Source of the DNA: Peptostreptococcaceae bacterium
Lineage (GTDB): Bacteria; Bacillota_A; Clostridia; Peptostreptococcales; Acidaminobacteraceae
Assembly: GCA_013619035.1 (NCBI GenBank)
Contig: JABXKX010000144.1
Coordinates: 1-7,059 of the forward strand
Length of the DNA stretch: 7,059 bases
Direction: 5' to 3'
Shown one piece after another: positions 7,035 through 7,059 of this stretch (positions within the stretch are counted from its first letter, which is position 1; every line of letters starts with the position of its first letter). Below the pieces are notes generated by a model that saw only the letters and a program-made list of their open reading frames with translations, made no database searches and was not told the origin of the DNA. The position numbers and the translations under genes are program-made.

Positions 7035-7059
7035 CTGTCTCTTATACACATCTCCGAGC
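7035..7059. other. Nextera transposase adapter, non-genomic sequence
   Basis: Bases 7035-7053 read CTGTCTCTTATACACATCT, the reverse complement of the 19-bp Tn5 mosaic end used in Nextera libraries. The following CCGAGC is the beginning of the read-2 side adapter. The match runs unbroken to the last base. This is library artefact at a contig edge. It adds an in-frame TAA (minus strand, 7044-7042) to the truncated gene beside it. Confidence 0.96.

Noticed and set aside
7035..7053. Tn5-like transposon end as a native mobile element
   Set aside because: It is the engineered mosaic-end sequence, followed directly by Nextera adapter bases and located at the very end of the sequence, so it is library artefact.

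Overview
This is a low-GC window with Firmicutes-type strong Shine-Dalgarno sites (GAGGTG, AGGAGG). It most likely comes from an anaerobic, clostridia-like bacterium: the first gene encodes a large oxygen-sensitive-looking iron-sulfur flavoprotein of a kind familiar from anaerobes. That placement is inference; no taxonomic marker gene is present.

Region 1 (about 1-3830) is a redox gene with its probable regulator. On the minus strand, 58-2742 encodes an 894-residue flavoprotein. It joins a winged-helix-like and cysteine-rich Fe-S N-terminal module to a complete GltD-like FAD/NAD(P)H oxidoreductase and ends in another ferredoxin motif. Divergently, 2894-3799 on the plus strand encodes a LysR-family regulator. 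The 151 bases between their starts hold a candidate minus-strand promoter whose spacer is exactly filled by a perfect 16-bp palindrome. They also hold a second dyad with 8-bp arms near the regulator's start. A perfect 12-bp-stem hairpin follows the regulator and probably stops transcription from both sides. Bases 1-57 lie downstream of the flavoprotein and show nothing recognisable.

Region 2 (3908-7034) is a minus-strand run of four membrane and envelope-sugar genes with short gaps, read as one operon. In transcription order they are: the C-terminal part of a polytopic membrane protein, a GtrA-like small membrane protein, a soluble family 2 glycosyltransferase of the dolichyl-phosphate-mannose-synthase type, and a GT87/DUF2029 polytopic glycosyltransferase. 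A coherent reading is that the GT2 enzyme charges a polyprenyl phosphate with a sugar, GtrA anchors the enzyme or helps move the lipid-sugar across the membrane, and the polytopic proteins use it on the outer face. The sugar and acceptor cannot be read from the sequence.

The last 25 bases (7035-7059) are not genomic. They match the Illumina Nextera transposase adapter (19-bp mosaic end plus the first bases of the read-2 side). The biological sequence therefore ends at about 7034, the last gene is truncated by the contig end, and an in-frame stop inside the adapter makes it look falsely complete. I found no CRISPR array, tRNA, rRNA, insertion sequence or clearly new defence-type system.
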